This document shows positions 25,101 through 37,240 of a DNA stretch of 64,000 bases, piece after piece (the stretch's first letter is position 1; every line of letters begins with the position of its first letter). The translations under genes and the position numbers were made by a program. The notes under the pieces were generated by a model. The model saw only the letters and a program-made list of their open reading frames with translations. It made no database searches and was not told the DNA's origin. The DNA comes from Bryum argenteum (Eukaryota > Streptophyta > Bryopsida > Bryales > Bryaceae), in NCBI GenBank assembly GCA_037043015.1, contig CM073331.1, forward strand, positions 2,129,501 to 2,193,500. The letters run 5' to 3'.

Positions 25101-27677
25101 ATCCCTTAGATTGGGTGCTGCAAACGCAACAACAATCACCAGTCAAGGGTGGTCATTCGTCGATGATCTCTCCTGGAACGGGGGAGGAAGACTTGTCCGA
25201 TCGAGTTTCTAGTGTGAGACGAGCTGTTTCTAGTAAGAAACTAGGCTCCGGTACTCCCCCTCTGTGCACTGTGTGTCAACAAAAGTCTCCTGTGTTTGGG
25301 AAAGTGAAGAGGTTCACGTTTGCTGAGCTCCAAGATGCAACGAATGAGTTTAGTCAAGAGAATTACCTGGCGAAAGGCGGATATGGTACTGTGTATAAAG
25401 GTCACCTTAAGAATGGCCAGTTGGTGGCTGTGAAGCAACATGCTCTCTCGAGCTCCCAAGGCGATGAGGAGTTTTGTGCCGAGGTTGAAGTTCTTAGTTG
25501 TGCACAACACCGCAACCTTGTTACCTTGATTGGTTATTGTGTGGAGCGTCACATGCGGCTCCTTGTCTATGAGTACGTCTGCAATGGATCGCTCGATATT
25601 CATCTTTCCCGTAAGTTACCATGGCCTTCATTCAACTATCATTCTTGCGTTTGTTCGATGGCGATGGAAGAGCATTGCATGATTGGTTGTGGTGTGCGAT
25701 CGTGTGTTTCAGCAAAGAGCAAGACGGATCTGCAATGGCATCACCGACACAAGATTGCCCTCGGAGCGGCGAGAGCATTGCGGTATTTGCACGAAGAATG
25801 TCGAGTGGGTTGCATCGTTCATCGTGACATGCGGCCCAATAACATTTTACTCACCCACGACTTTACACCTATGGTCAGTCTTCTACACCTAATTTTTAGA
25901 TATTTTTTACATAGTGCTGTGAGAAATGAAGAGTTTCATGACGAAGTATAAACGAATTGGATTGTTTGTTAGGTGGGAGATTTTGGATTAGCGAGACGAC
26001 AATCAAGTGGGGACTTAGCAGAGGAGACTCGAGTGCTAGGCACCATCGGCTACTTGGCGCCGGAGTACGCAGAGACGGGGCAAATCACCGACAAAGCCGA
26101 CGTGTATGCCTTCGGCGTCGTATTGTTGGAGCTTCTGTCTGGCCGGAAAGCCATCGAACACAATCGCCCCAGGAAGCAAGTGTCCCTGGTGGAGTGGGTG
26201 CGTCCCTTTCAAATTTTTCAAATCTTTTTCTTTCTGTTTGATAGATTAGGAGGCTGAGAGTGATCATGGGTTCTGTGGTGATTTTCAGGCACGACCAATG
26301 CTTGCCTCTTACGACAAAGAGAGCTTGTTGGATCCGAGACTCAAGGGGCAGTACAATGAGTATGAGTTGCAATGCATGATGCACGCAGCAACTCAATGCA
26401 TCAAGAAAGACCCCTCTAGACGACCTCGAATGAATCAGGTTTGTGTGCTGATCACGAACGTCTTGATCGTTTCTATCTCGGTCGTCACCGTCATATAAAC
26501 TAGAATGAACCTCGATTTATTTCAGTAAGTTGGTGCAAATTGGCGCTGTTTGCAAGGCAGCTCTAGTGTATTCAAGAGGGTGGATTTTAGAGTAGAATTT
26601 AAGCAAGGAAAAGGAAACTACTGGAATTCATGTAAGGTACTGAATTTGTATAAGCACTACTACAATTTTAGGGGTTTGCAACGTTTTTCTTCTCAAATGT
26701 TGCTCATGTTTAGCAACGTTTTCCAACGTTCTCAAGAAAATAAGCGACGTTATCGGATCACCAAGCAACGTCATTTATAATTTGTTTATTTTCTTGAGAA
26801 CACTGCTCAAGCAAGTTCCAAAACGTTGCTAGACTTGAGCAACGTCTACACAAAAAGCTGCATTTGTAACGTTGCAAACCCCTCTTTTCTAATAGTGAAG
26901 GTAGCATGCAAGTTCCAAAACGTTGCTAGACTTGAGCAACGTTTACACAAAAAGCTGCATTTGTAACGTTGCAAACCCCTCTTTTCTAATAGTGAAGGTA
27001 GCATGCTTGATATTGGCATAGAAAATTGAGGTGAATGTGCAAGAGGTACATAGTAGCTTTGATGGTTAATGTTCATACTCAATGTGCACATTTTAGATTG
27101 CACTATTTTGGAATACTTGAAAATCTTTCAACTTGAATGATTTGTCATGATTGAAAATCTTCAAAATCTCATGACTAATCATTAAAAGGTCAACAACAGT
27201 GATTTCAATAGGTCACATCCTCTACCTACTTTTTCTAGCCTCACAAATTGTTCATAATCATGCCGACTTCACTATGTACTTGAATGTCATGTTAAAATAT
27301 ACACCATCATTGAGCAAGTTACAGCAGTGATGGACAAGATGGAGTAACTCAATGGTTGAGATTGACAAGGAAAAACACACTTGAGAGCTCTGTCCTTCAT
27401 GACTTGGAAATGTGCCATTCCATGACACATTTTGCAGTGTATCAATAACATGGAATCTGATGAGAGTTGTATTTGTTTGCCGAATGATGATCAGGTACTA
27501 CGGATGCTGAATCCTCCGCAAGAGCGAGACTGGGCCTTCGTCGGGCCCGGAAGACCAGCGCTGCAGAAGGAAACTCCCGATCTGGGAAAGATCTCCTCCT
27601 CCGCATCGTCGTCTCGAACCAGCAGCTGCTCGCAATCGGACGTGTCCGTGGCCTCCCACTCCAAGCCCTTCGATTGA
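22190..27677 (+). CDS. USP-like domain plus RLK-type pseudokinase
   Basis: Nine GT-AG exons keep frame throughout: 22190-22463, 23111-23244, 23861-23958, 24063-24526, 24747-25610, 25713-25873, 25973-26197, 26289-26438, 27495-27677, giving about 850 codons. Residues 40-190 form an adenine-nucleotide alpha-hydrolase/USP-like domain ([21 protein letters not shown]). A Pro/Asn/Gln-rich linker follows. The kinase domain starts near residue 513 (RFTFAEL) with lysine K553 (VAVKQH) and DFG at 668-670. The catalytic loop is HRDMRPNN (648-655): the usual lysine after HRD is replaced by arginine, and the glycine loop starts AKGGYG. This matches the plant class called inactive protein kinase SELMODRAFT_444075-like (PERK-related). 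No signal peptide or membrane segment, so cytosolic. The Gly run near residue 40 comes from GGT repeats. Confidence 0.93.
23084..23101 (+). repeat. GT microsatellite before exon 2 of the kinase gene
   Basis: Eight to nine TG repeats ending 10 bp before the exon 2 acceptor (AG 23109-23110), within the usual polypyrimidine-tract position. Length changes here could alter splicing. Confidence 0.75.
26655..26897 (+). mobile_element. CACTA (En/Spm) MITE in kinase intron 8
   Basis: Begins CACTACTACAATTTTAGG and ends CTTTTCTAATAGTG, with matching TIR of about 28 bp and subterminal CAACGTT repeats in both orientations. The 3-bp target duplication AAG is at 26652-26654 and 26898-26900. It sits in the last intron of the gene, downstream of exon 8, and does not disturb coding. 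Confidence 0.85.
26898..26994 (+). repeat. Tandem duplication of the CACTA MITE 3' end
   Basis: A 97-bp direct duplicate of the right end of the adjacent MITE, including AAG plus the GCATGCAAGTTCC junction, ending again in TAATAGTG with AAG at 26995-26997. Confidence 0.85.
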
Positions 27678-28169
27678 CCCAACAAGATACAAATTTTCCC
27701 ATCCAGATTTTGAAACTGGTTTTGGCGGAGACTGTTCATAAACGCAGAGAGTGAGATAGAGTATGTAAAAATTTCTATCAATGTAGACAGTCCTAGTTAG
27801 CTGTGAAATGTAGGCTTTTGTGGAATGTACATAACGAAGCTAGAATGTGAGGATATGCAGGTGGTTCTTCCCTCCACACGAGAATGATGGATAGAGAGTA
27901 TAGGGCTGGGGAATTGGAGGTGTTTCTTTATACAGACACGAGTGATGGTATGTAAATTCATCGCAGCTCACTTGTCATCTATGAAACTTTAAAAATTATT
28001 TTTGCTGGTTTCAAATTTATTATTTTAATTCGTTTAAGGGTTTTTTTTTCTGAATTGTGTGGTGTCAAAGTGTCATCGACAGGGTTGAATAATGTGGATG
28101 AAAAGTTTCAAACTTGTTGGTCAACTTCATTTGGTTCGTTCCTTCATGAGCAGATTCCAATACTTGTGA
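27678..28169. other. 3' region of the kinase gene
   Basis: Probably the 3' untranslated region in its first few hundred bases. No canonical AATAAA was seen. No other gene. Confidence 0.4.
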
Positions 28170-28173
28170 TTAA

Positions 28174-28422
28174 CCCCTAACTTTTCCTTAAAACCCGAAA
28201 TGGGTTTTGGAGGTTCCCGCAGGAGAACTTTGACCATTATAATCTCACAAATGAGGAAGAATGAACGGTTCAAATTTGGTATGTGAGAAGAATGTCGAGT
28301 GAACTTTAAGATCTTACGTTTGAATCTCTTGAATAATGCTTAGATTGAGATTTTTTGAGCTTAATTTAAAGGAAGGTCTAATTTTGTGACTTAGACCATT
28401 TTGCAACAAAGAAATTTAGGGG
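28174..28422 (+). mobile_element. TTAA-bounded MITE, family B copy 2
   Basis: 249 bp, flanked by TTAA at 28170-28173 and 28423-28426; ends CCCCTAACTTTTCC and AAATTTAGGGG. Flanks outside TTAA differ. Its reverse complement is the element at 4261-4520. Confidence 0.82.
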
Positions 28423-28426
28423 TTAA

Positions 28427-29210
28427 CTCGGTAGAGATTGTCTAATGGTTTGGATGTCCCATAACTTCTTTAAAAATAGTTCATCAAGCATATCCATTCT
28501 TGCACAAAATATTTGAATCTTACAATTTAAAATGTATATTGATTGTTTAACAAGTCATCCACTTCTTTCTTACTTATGCTATTTCTTGTAAAAGTGTGGG
28601 AAATCTACTAAGTAGGATGGGGTTTTTGCAACAAGATTTCATGTCAAATGTTGAAGAATCGTTATAATCGTTGTTCAAGAAATATTATTAATGAAGTAAG
28701 CAATATTATTTGAAATTCCATAAATTTGAGGTTGAAAATGTTGTGGGAGGAAGTAAAACCCCTGAAAAGCTTTAAGAAGCTATAAAAGCTATAAGCCCCA
28801 AAATTATTATTTGAAAATTCTTACGTATAATCACTTTGGTTTTGCATATGTAGATGATGTCAAGAGGAAGAAAAGAATCTCAACTAGATTATTCAACCAT
28901 GTGATTATGTTGTAAGCACCTTGCAACATAAGTCAAGTTGAAAAATAAAAGTTTGAGACACTAAAGTAAGTATCAATCGAATCTATTTGCCGATTTCAAA
29001 AAACCTTATACATAAGTCTTTCTTGCACTTTTGTGAGTAATTTGGAGGAGCTACAAATGTTTAAGCAACGCCTAACATTCAATCAAATCAAGCAGATTCA
29101 ATAAGCAATGTATAGGCAAGATGTTGAAATCTCTAGGGACAGCAAAGCAATATATCTTCTCATTTGGCGGAGATAATAAACTTTGCAAGCATCCAATGTT
29201 GCTATTGATA
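28427..29210. other. Intergenic DNA
   Basis: AT-rich sequence without a gene or clear repeat. Confidence 0.4.
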
Positions 29211-29214
29211 ATAT

Positions 29215-29390
29215 GGCAACGTTATTTATAATCTAGTTGAAAACATCGCTTAATTTCTCCAAAACGTTGCTCTAGTTAGTTCCAAAACGTTACTCAACCA
29301 ATTTCCGAAATGTTACTACACTTTGAGCAACATTTACACAACAAGCAACATTTTAAAGGTTAGAAACAGCTATGCTTTTCGTACGGCACT
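29215..29390 (+). mobile_element. CACTA-related MITE, degenerate copy
   Basis: Multiple AACGTT/AACATT subterminal motifs and blocks TTATTTATAATCTAGTTG and AATTTCCGAAATGTTACT shared with 55165-55400. The right end has lost the AGTG terminus. Related to the MITE in the kinase intron through the GAGCAACNTTTACACAA block. Confidence 0.55.
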
Positions 29391-29822
29391 GCGTGCATGC
29401 GTTTTAGCAAAGATCGCCTTGGACGATCAAACGCCAAAATTATGAGGATTATAATCATGCCCCTTCCGTGTATGTATTTTTGCCGTCTATGTATGTATCT
29501 ACTCGTGATTCCGTGCTTGCTGGAGCTCAGTTGGCATGCTACAATGAAGGGAAAATTTTTCAAACCTTGTTGACGTTTTAACTTCAAGAAAGCAACTTCT
29601 CAAATTTAGCATTACATTGGTTTCTGCCCCTCTAAGAAGTATAAGATGGAGTCTTTAATGATAAGTAATGTTGATAAACAATTACAATGCTTCACTTATA
29701 ATTGCGTTTAGATAAGAATTTTAAGGCTTTGTTTACTCACATTCTGTCCAACATAATTGATTTTTTTACCTATTACACATCTGCTCTAAAACATGAACAT
29801 AATAGAGACTATTTGAATTATC

Positions 29823-29980
29823 ACTACTAGAATGTTACACTACGAACTACGCCAAAATCGTAGCTATTTGGTCTGTAAACTATCGAAGACGGCGTCCAGA
29901 AATCGTAGTAGAAGTTGTAGACAGACGTAATTAAAAATTTCACTACGTTGGGGTGTAGGTGGAGCTACGTACGGTATTTG
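29823..29980 (+). mobile_element. Left end of a second CACTA element
   Basis: CACTACTAGAA at 29823 is followed by repeated CTACG/CGTAG subterminal motifs (at least six within 130 bp). A matching TAGTAGTG right end was not found before the large element starts at 30368. Confidence 0.45.
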
Positions 29981-30356
29981 GATTGGGAACGTTATGTTCC
30001 CTTGATCAGCGCGTTCTATTGGAAGTGTTGATTTACAGTTACTGTTGCAGAAGTCCCGCGGTGGTAATCGCTTTTTATCATTGCCGTAAGAATTATTCTT
30101 ACCATAGATTAAATTGGCCAAAACTGTTATTTCTATTTTTGGAGTTCACCCTTGACAGCCATATTCCATATTTACTTTCAGTTACGAGTGCAGTAACTTT
30201 AGTATTTATTTATTACATTGGACATGAATGAGGGATGATTGGACCATGTTCCATGTTATAACATAAAATGCGTCAAATACATGCACCAAGAGAAGTCATA
30301 CTGTAGAGCAGTCTTGACCTATACATGACAAAGTGCCAATGACAAAATTGAAAATA
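29981..30356. other. Left flank of the giant element
   Basis: No gene. Joined to 52011 onward this would be the original target locus. Confidence 0.4.
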
Positions 30357-30367
30357 GTCCAGAAGAG
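30357..30367 (+). repeat. 11-bp target-site duplication, left
   Basis: GTCCAGAAGAG, identical to 52000-52010, directly outside the terminal repeat of the 21.6-kb element. MULE insertions typically duplicate 8-11 bp. Confidence 0.85.
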
Positions 30368-30378
30368 AACGTTACTTG

Positions 30379-30410
30379 GGCGTGAGCGTAGAGCGTAGAG
30401 CGTAGAGCGG
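30379..30410 (+). repeat. Left terminal inverted repeat core
   Basis: 32 bp, reverse complement of 51956-51987 without mismatch. Holds four tandem heptamers (GAGCGTA three times then GAGCGG). The outermost 11 bp (AACGTTACTTG) are only weakly matched at the other end. Confidence 0.9.
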
Positions 30411-30772
30411 AGAATTTCAGATTGGAGAGCGGTGGTGAGAACATTTTTTTGGTAAATTTTACTAAAAATATAAAAATTCTAAATTTATACAGAATATTCT
30501 AGAGAATATTCCAATATTCCTGACTTATTACCGTGGATTTGGAACCCAAACCCGTGGAAATGAGGGAAAAAGTTCTGAAATTTGGCAAACTTCAACAACA
30601 TTCAAAAGACATGGAGACACTTATGGTGTGACATTACTTAAACAATTTTGTGGACATAGATACTAATATATTTTTTTTAATGCTATATTGCAAGATTGAG
30701 TCACACGACGTGTTCACAACACGGTATAGGGTTAAGGGCGAATAGGGAATAAAGTGTGGAAAACTATGACAT

Positions 30773-33700
30773 CTAAACTATGGCGAGCTCAAGGATGCCT
30801 CTCTCCATGATCATCTTCACCTCGTTGAAACTTAGGGTAGGCGCATGGATGAAGAGGTCTACATCATCTGGTTCAAACTTGCATATCAACACAAAGACAT
30901 AGTATAGGTGCTTACAAGGTCTATACGGTTCTCTCTCCTCCCCTAATTTTGCAATTGTGCTTTTAAACACCGGACAAGTGCAATCGGTAATGCACCCACC
31001 GATAGTTGATAAATCGATTGCGAATCGACTCCATGGAAATAATGCATCCAATTCCTGGCGATGGGACCATAGTGACCTTTAGTATCTTTCGCCGCATCGC
31101 ACGCGCGGAATCAATATTCCGTGTGTCTTAGAAGTTACGTTGCGATCGTCGGAGGTTCCTTGACTTCCTTGATTTTGGGAAGACATCTGCATTCTCCGGC
31201 ACAGGAATATGTGACAGGTCCCGTGGCGCAGATGCATTGTTGAAAGTGCGGTTGAGTGGTAGTCTCTCCTTCTGAGGGAGTCGGAAACCAGCATTCTCTA
31301 ACGCCTCCATCTCCGAACGTGTCAGATTTGTCCCTATCTTCACGGGCCAGATTGTTGGGATTGGGGGTTGATCTTCAGTTCGAGAGAACGGCTCCACCCA
31401 CTTCCGACGAGTGCCCTTCACACACCTCTCAATATCGTCGGGGCAGAAATAAAACTTCTCCACCTTCTTGCGGTGACCATTTTTTGGAGGCATCCATATT
31501 CCGGTATAAGTTGGTGCAGGTGTGGACTTCCCGTTTTGCACTATACGAGACTCGCATTTCTTCTTGGTCACTGCATGCTGTGCCCAACAGGACTTAGCTG
31601 AGGGCTCCTTCAATCGAGCAATATGCCATAAGTTTTCGTTCACTTTTGTCTCTTGTACAGCTGTCACCCGATTAATAGAGGCACCAGCGGATGGGGAAGA
31701 TTCGATTGGGCGTGCTTCGTCTTCGTCGTCCTCGTGAATAGTTGTCAGACTCTCAGCACAACCCCTCGTAACCCTTCTCCCGATTCGGGGACGCGAGAAA
31801 TTCACAGTGTCAGGCCTATGGGTTTCCTCTTCCGCTCCGATTGGAACATCACGCTTACGTTTCTTCGAACCAAAAATCTCGGCACCCTCCAAGTGAGCAT
31901 CGCGAGTACAAAATATATCGACCTCGGGAACTCTATTACGGCCTTATTGAGAGCTGATGGATTGCCGGTTCTATGAGCCTTGCGTTGTGCACTGCGAAGT
32001 CGGAGTTCCTCCCTAGACGGACCATGTCCACCCGCTCCACCTTTGGTGTATTGATAGTAACCCACAACTTGAAGGAAAGCACGAACGTAATCATCAACAG
32101 CTGCCATATAGAGATCACCACCCTTATTTCCCGAAGCTTGCAACCATTTGTTATGAATGGATTCTGCAAGGTTGCAGGATGGCATCTCAGCTAGCTCTTC
32201 TGGAGATAATTTTTGTTCCTGATAGGTACATAAATAGTGATGTCAAGCTCAAAGTGTAGGAAGAGGCTATTTCGTTGACGAAATTGCCTCCTAAAAATAG
32301 ATATTTTTTTATTTTAATTTTTATTGGAAAGAAATAATAATTTACATTTATCCCGACTTAATTGTAAAATCGAAATTGCTATAACTTGAAAATTACCGTA
32401 GTAAGCATTTACTTACCAGCTCCATGAATCCACCCCACTGTCTATAGCGGTGATGCCAATACGAAAGCCATAGGCCAAGGTGGTAGAGGCCATTTTCGGA
32501 GGTGGCGTTTGAGGATGACCACCACGCCACGATTGCCAAATACGGGTCTCGGCTTCATCGGATGAACGAGCATCCTTGTATTGCTTACGAGAGGACGATG
32601 TTGATCTTGCAATTCGTGGGACGATGTACTTCTTGGTATGAGTTTCTAATGATTGCGTCCAATGAAAGTAACAAGTACGTTCTTGGTCTTCCATGGGAAT
32701 TGAAGGATCTCCAGAGCCGTAAACGATCCGCACTGCGTTCCAGTTGGCTTGAGCACTGTCAGCCATAAATCCTTGAAACTTAGGTTTGTGTACTCCGTGC
32801 CTAGCCATGACGTGGTTGAGATTCCTCCAGAAGACAAGTTGAGCTTGAGTATCTTCAGATTGAAAATCTGAACATGCAATGGTTAGAATGCGCTGGTAAT
32901 TAGGGTCGTACACATGGCACGCCATGGTAGTCCATGGCTTCACTCGTTTGACATGGTCAAACATCATCCATGCATTGGAGAGGTCGCCTCCAGGTTGCAT
33001 CCGGCGGACAAGGTCAACACCACTACCGGGTCCAACTTCTGACATCTTAAAAATGAAGACTTTATCAGAATCGTCCCCTTGGCCGGGGAACATGTTGCGT
33101 TGCACGTACGCCCAGTTGCTGAGTCCTCTTAGCTTCGTGATGCCATCAAGGATGCCAAATCTGCGCATGTACTTGAAAGAATAGATACGATTCCGCAAGC
33201 TTGGAGAGTTCAAGAGTTTACATCGATCAAAAACTGGCTCAAGTTCTTCAAGAGTTAGGTGTCCGGATTTGGGGTCATCTTCGTCGCGTAGAAGAATGTT
33301 ACCTACTACGTCCTTGCTCGTCTCCAAGACAATTTTCGAAATTGTTGCTTGGGGGTTGCGGTCAACATCTTTGTTCGATTAACTCATCTATCATTTGACG
33401 TGCGCATCTATAGTCTCCGACTTTTGTGGTGCTCGTGGGTACCGATATGCACACATGCACGCTCTTGAATATCATCTCCAAAGACGTAGAAGATTTTGGC
33501 AGGACACAAAGCAACGCAGACTGGAGGTTCTCTGCAAATCTTACAGACTAGGGTGGACGATGAGGGAGGCGGTTCACTTACTGAAAAAGGTTCTTTGGTG
33601 ATACCTTCAAACTCCACCTCATTGACTCCGTCCGCACGATCCGGCCGTTCAAGAAAGGACACTTGTCATTGTGGCATTGGAGATGACCCACGCAATTTGA

Positions 33701-34652
33701 ATATCGAAATGACAAGCCCAGGGTGTTCTTTGATGTTAGTTGTCATCGTCCTAGTCCGGACATGTCCGTCATACCGTTTGTCCATCCCTTCCATTGATCT
33801 TGCATTCTTGAGTACAGGCGGAAGGAAGTGCGGGGGAGGACATATAGGGCATCTCCATTAAAAGATGGAGGCGAGAAAGGATACAATGTGAGTAGGGATG
33901 GAATTGAAATCTAGTTTCTTGAGTATATTCTTGCTACCGGGCATGCTACCAAGTTTGCGTAGACATGGAAGAATGTTTTTGGGTTTTCTGTTTGAGAGGA
34001 TGGTGTGGGAGAGGCTAACGAAGAGGGCGTTGATTGAAAAGAGTTCGAGAAATAGAGGAGATGGATGGAAGCTTATTTGAAGGACGACGGGGTGGAACCG
34101 ATGGCTTTCGTTCGTCATCGGATGAATCTGATATATCGATACTAACACGCTTGCCTGGTTCGATCTTGACACGAGCAAAGAGGGGACCAACGTTAGAGAT
34201 CGTGGAGGAGCTACGAGGTGTTAGAAGTTGAGTGGATGCGTTCATAGCCGACTCTGTCAAACCGTATAGGCGATACTTTCCTGACTTGAGCTTCCACATG
34301 GTAGCGTTATTATCTAAGACATTTGGTTCTACAACCGTGGAGTACAGGACATGATAAGTTTGAGGATCAAGAACGTCGGTTTCTAACCACAATGTGGATA
34401 CATCATAGCCAAAGCGAATTGCAAGCCAAGAAGAGGTTACTTGGCCACACCATCGGGGCGGAGGAGGAAGACAGAGAGGGACATCGAGGCGGCGACTTAA
34501 TTTCGATCAAATCCGAGAGAAGGAGGCTCCGTGGTGGAAGCCATGACTTGGCCCCACGCCACGAGGCGAGGAGGAGGACAAGCGGGGACATCAGAGGCAA
34601 CTGACTTAATCTCGATCAAATCCGGGCAAGGTTTATGAGAGGAGGAAGCCAT
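30773..34652 (-). pseudogene. MULE-like transposase with SWIM zinc finger, frameshifted
   Basis: Reading leftward from ATG 34652 (MASSSHKPCPDLIEIK). In order: an N-terminal part with a 109-bp internal duplication; a Cys-rich block LVCKICREPP..CPAKIFYVF ending in IGTHEHH (33,662-33,408); the DDE-like core (33,376-32,417) with FDHVKRVKPWTTMACHVYD, FMADSAQANWNAVRIV and the C-x2-H motif TCYFHW; an intron 32416-32219; CNLAESIHNKWLQASGNK; a charged tail; and a SWIM-type finger (CTCP...CKHLYYV, 31,051-30,776). This resembles large MULE-like proteins known in seed-free plants. At least four single-base frameshifts are needed, near 33,423, 33,371, 32,494 (T-runs on the plus strand) and 31,930. Either decayed or affected by homopolymer errors. 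Confidence 0.75.
34440..34624 (-). repeat. 109-bp tandem duplication in transposase 5' end
   Basis: Two units with the shared block GATCAAATCCG at 34505-34515 and 34614-34624 and a shared TTGGCC...GAGGAGGA stretch. On the minus strand both encode a CPDLIEIKS...DVP..CPPP type peptide. The duplication introduces a stop between the copies. Confidence 0.6.
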
Positions 34653-35277
34653 GATTGAAGCTAGTACAAGAGAATGGACGAACGAGTGGTACAAAAGAGA
34701 TAATGAGTACCTGCGGCGATGTTTATGTACTAAAATAATGTACTCTTGTAAGTAGTAAATGTAAAAAGAGTTGCAAAATTATCTAGTGAAAGATATTCGA
34801 AGAGGTTGGATGTGAGGCTAATATTGGACGCACGAACTCCACAACGTATACGTATTTAAAACGTATCTTACAACCACTTTGTTTAAATATTGAACACGCG
34901 CATTAATTAAGCACAAGTATTAAGATGGTAAAACTAATTAAGGAATTGAGATTTGAATTCGAGACGGCGGCCGCCAGTGTCAGAGAATAAGTGCGCCAGA
35001 AAGGCTACTTGAAAATAGATTAGTATATAGTGTCAGACACGGAATCTGGGTAAAAGATTTTGTACTGCATCGGTGTGCGAAAGTGGCTATGAGTGTTAAT
35101 GGGTTACGCGTTTAGAGTAGTTAGGGTTTAGGAAGAACGGCGCATCCAAAGAGTATAAAGTCATCGGGTTACAAGAGATATTCCTCTTTGTTTCTGTTGT
35201 ATGATATAGTTGTATTCTCAGAGTCACGCTTTTGAGAATATCGTGTCTTAAGAGCGAGGAGTTTGTGATTGTTTGCA
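34653..35277. other. Divergent promoter region inside the giant element
   Basis: Lies between the start of the transposase gene (minus) and the small unknown gene (plus). Probably a shared bidirectional promoter; no single clear TATA box could be assigned. Confidence 0.35.
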
Positions 35278-36078
35278 ATGGAGGGTGATAGTAGTCAAGT
35301 CGAGAGAGGGAAGGATGGAGTACGCGGGAAGAAGAAGAGAAGAGGTGGCATAAAGTTTTCTGGATCGAAAGCATTGCGGCGGAGTGCCATGCGGAAGAAA
35401 GATGCGCGGATGTGTGTCGATGACGATCATATGCAAGACATAGATGAAACGATTGATGAGTTCCTTCCGGGAGGTTTAGAAGGAATGTAAAGATTCGAAC
35501 ATTGTACTTGGACGATGTTATGCGAGAATCTGTGGGTGAAGACGAAGAAGAACGGCTTGATTGGAACGAAGGAGTAAAGGAGGTAGATGCTAGTAAGAAA
35601 TCGCAGCGGAGTGGATCTCAAGAAATTGAACGTGATGGCGTGGATAAAGAGTTCGAAAAAGTAGTAAGTATAAATGGGAGTCAGGGTTTTGCACAATGTG
35701 TTAAAGTTGATGTGATGTACGATCTTAAATGTTTTAATGGGTTTGTTCGGTGGGATGATATGGACACATTCGTTGATGACATCTTTGGTGTTCATCCTCG
35801 GCAATTTGAAGCCGAAACACATGGAGCAAGCGGGGAATGTCAAGTGGAAGAACGGAATGCGGTGGATGGCCATGAAGAAAAAAGACGAAATGGAATTAGA
35901 CCCGGAACGTTTACCGGTACAATTCCCAAACCTTAGAGAGGAGGTAGATCTAGGATGTCGACCTGAGTTTATGATTTATGAACACCCTAATGGCTTCATT
36001 CAATGTTGGTTGATAGACAATAATGAGTTCCCCTGGGCCGACCGTGAGGACGTGGACGAAGCAGATGCTGATAGTTAA
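35278..36078 (+). pseudogene. Unknown cargo protein of the giant element, two frameshifts
   Basis: Starts at ATG 35278 (MEGDSSQVERGKDG), with a basic KKKRRGG stretch that could be a nuclear localisation signal. The frame closes at 35490 but continues one frame over (TLYLDDVMRESVGEDEEERLDW, 35502-35936), then in another (VKWKNGMRWMAMKKKDE ... NLREEVDLGCRPEFMIYEHPNGF ... ADADS, to the stop at 36078). The continuity of composition across the shifts indicates one gene of about 265 codons. I do not recognise the family. It is transcribed away from the transposase gene and sits between it and the tandem array. Confidence 0.5.
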
Positions 36079-37240
36079 CGTGCGACTAGGATATAGACCC
36101 ATTGAAGCCTTTTATTCTACATGTATTAGAACAGAAATTGGATATATTGTGGAAAAAGTCCAATTTATGTGAGACGGTCGCCCATGAATAAAGACCATAG
36201 CCCAACAATTCTTAGATGACATTTTTAGTAGAGAACATTCTAAACTCATATTCGGTGCTATATAAGAAGAAAAATAAAAATAGTGATATCTTATCTATAT
36301 TGTTATGTACGTTACCGAAACCACTCATGTCGCAGTAAATCATCATTTTATTATGTTATACGGCAAACTCCCCATCTAGCACTGTCGTCCATCTGCGTCT
36401 GCGGACGCCCGGGTAGCATAAGACGGCGGCATTGGCAGATAGTCGCATTGAAGCGACATTCACGTACCAAACTCTCTCATCATCAAAGTCATGAAGTCAT
36501 GTAGAATTAAAGGATATAAGTGCGAACAAAAAAGCTTCCATCGTGAGCTATCGAGTAAAGGTCATTTATCATTCATTATTTGGTATTATAAAGCTGCGTA
36601 TGTTTTGGACGAATAAAGTAGAAGTGAACTGATAGTAGCTTCTATGTAGAGTGTTGGCGCACAGAAGCCGTCTCTGGGATATCGGTTTGCACGTAGAAGC
36701 CAGAATTGTTTGACTTAGTAGCTAGAAGCTTATACCTTTAGCACACGGCATTCTAGCAATTCGGTGGAGGATCTGGACTGAACTGCCAGCAGAGGCCGGA
36801 TTTCATGCAGAGTCATCGGAGACGGGCACCAAAGTTACATCACCCTCCCGATCAGATCGTTGACCGCAGATAGTAGACCCCCCGCGTAGGATCGGATGTT
36901 TTGAGATCTTAAATGCCAGCGCAGCGCAGATGGCGGGTCTGCCGCATAACCAGCTGATGCCGCATAAGCGGGCTGACTCCACCGAGGTGCCTTATCTCGA
37001 AAGTGCCGATGGTGTAATATCGGGCTGGGCCTGTAGCAGAGATGAGCGTGACTTCCGTGATAAGGTTCCCAGATATCCTCGGCTGGTTGTGAGGCTCATG
37101 ATCGGAGGTCATGTTGAAAACCGAGAACTGCGAAGGAGATCTGGTTTGGTGCGGGTGGGAGAGATACATTGCTAGAACGAAGTACTATCACAGAGAGAGG
37201 AATTAAGCTTTCTTTCTTTCAGTTGCAGCGCGAATCGAAG
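36079..37240. other. Non-coding interval inside the giant element
   Basis: A frame at 36930-37175 has no recognisable domain. A pyrimidine tract with TTCAG at 37217-37222 just before 37241 could be a splice acceptor. Nothing else is supported. Confidence 0.35.

Noticed and set aside
31256..31976. Plus-strand frames opposite the transposase C-terminal part
   Set aside because: Antisense shadows; the minus-strand reading has conserved-looking domains and the matching splice sites.
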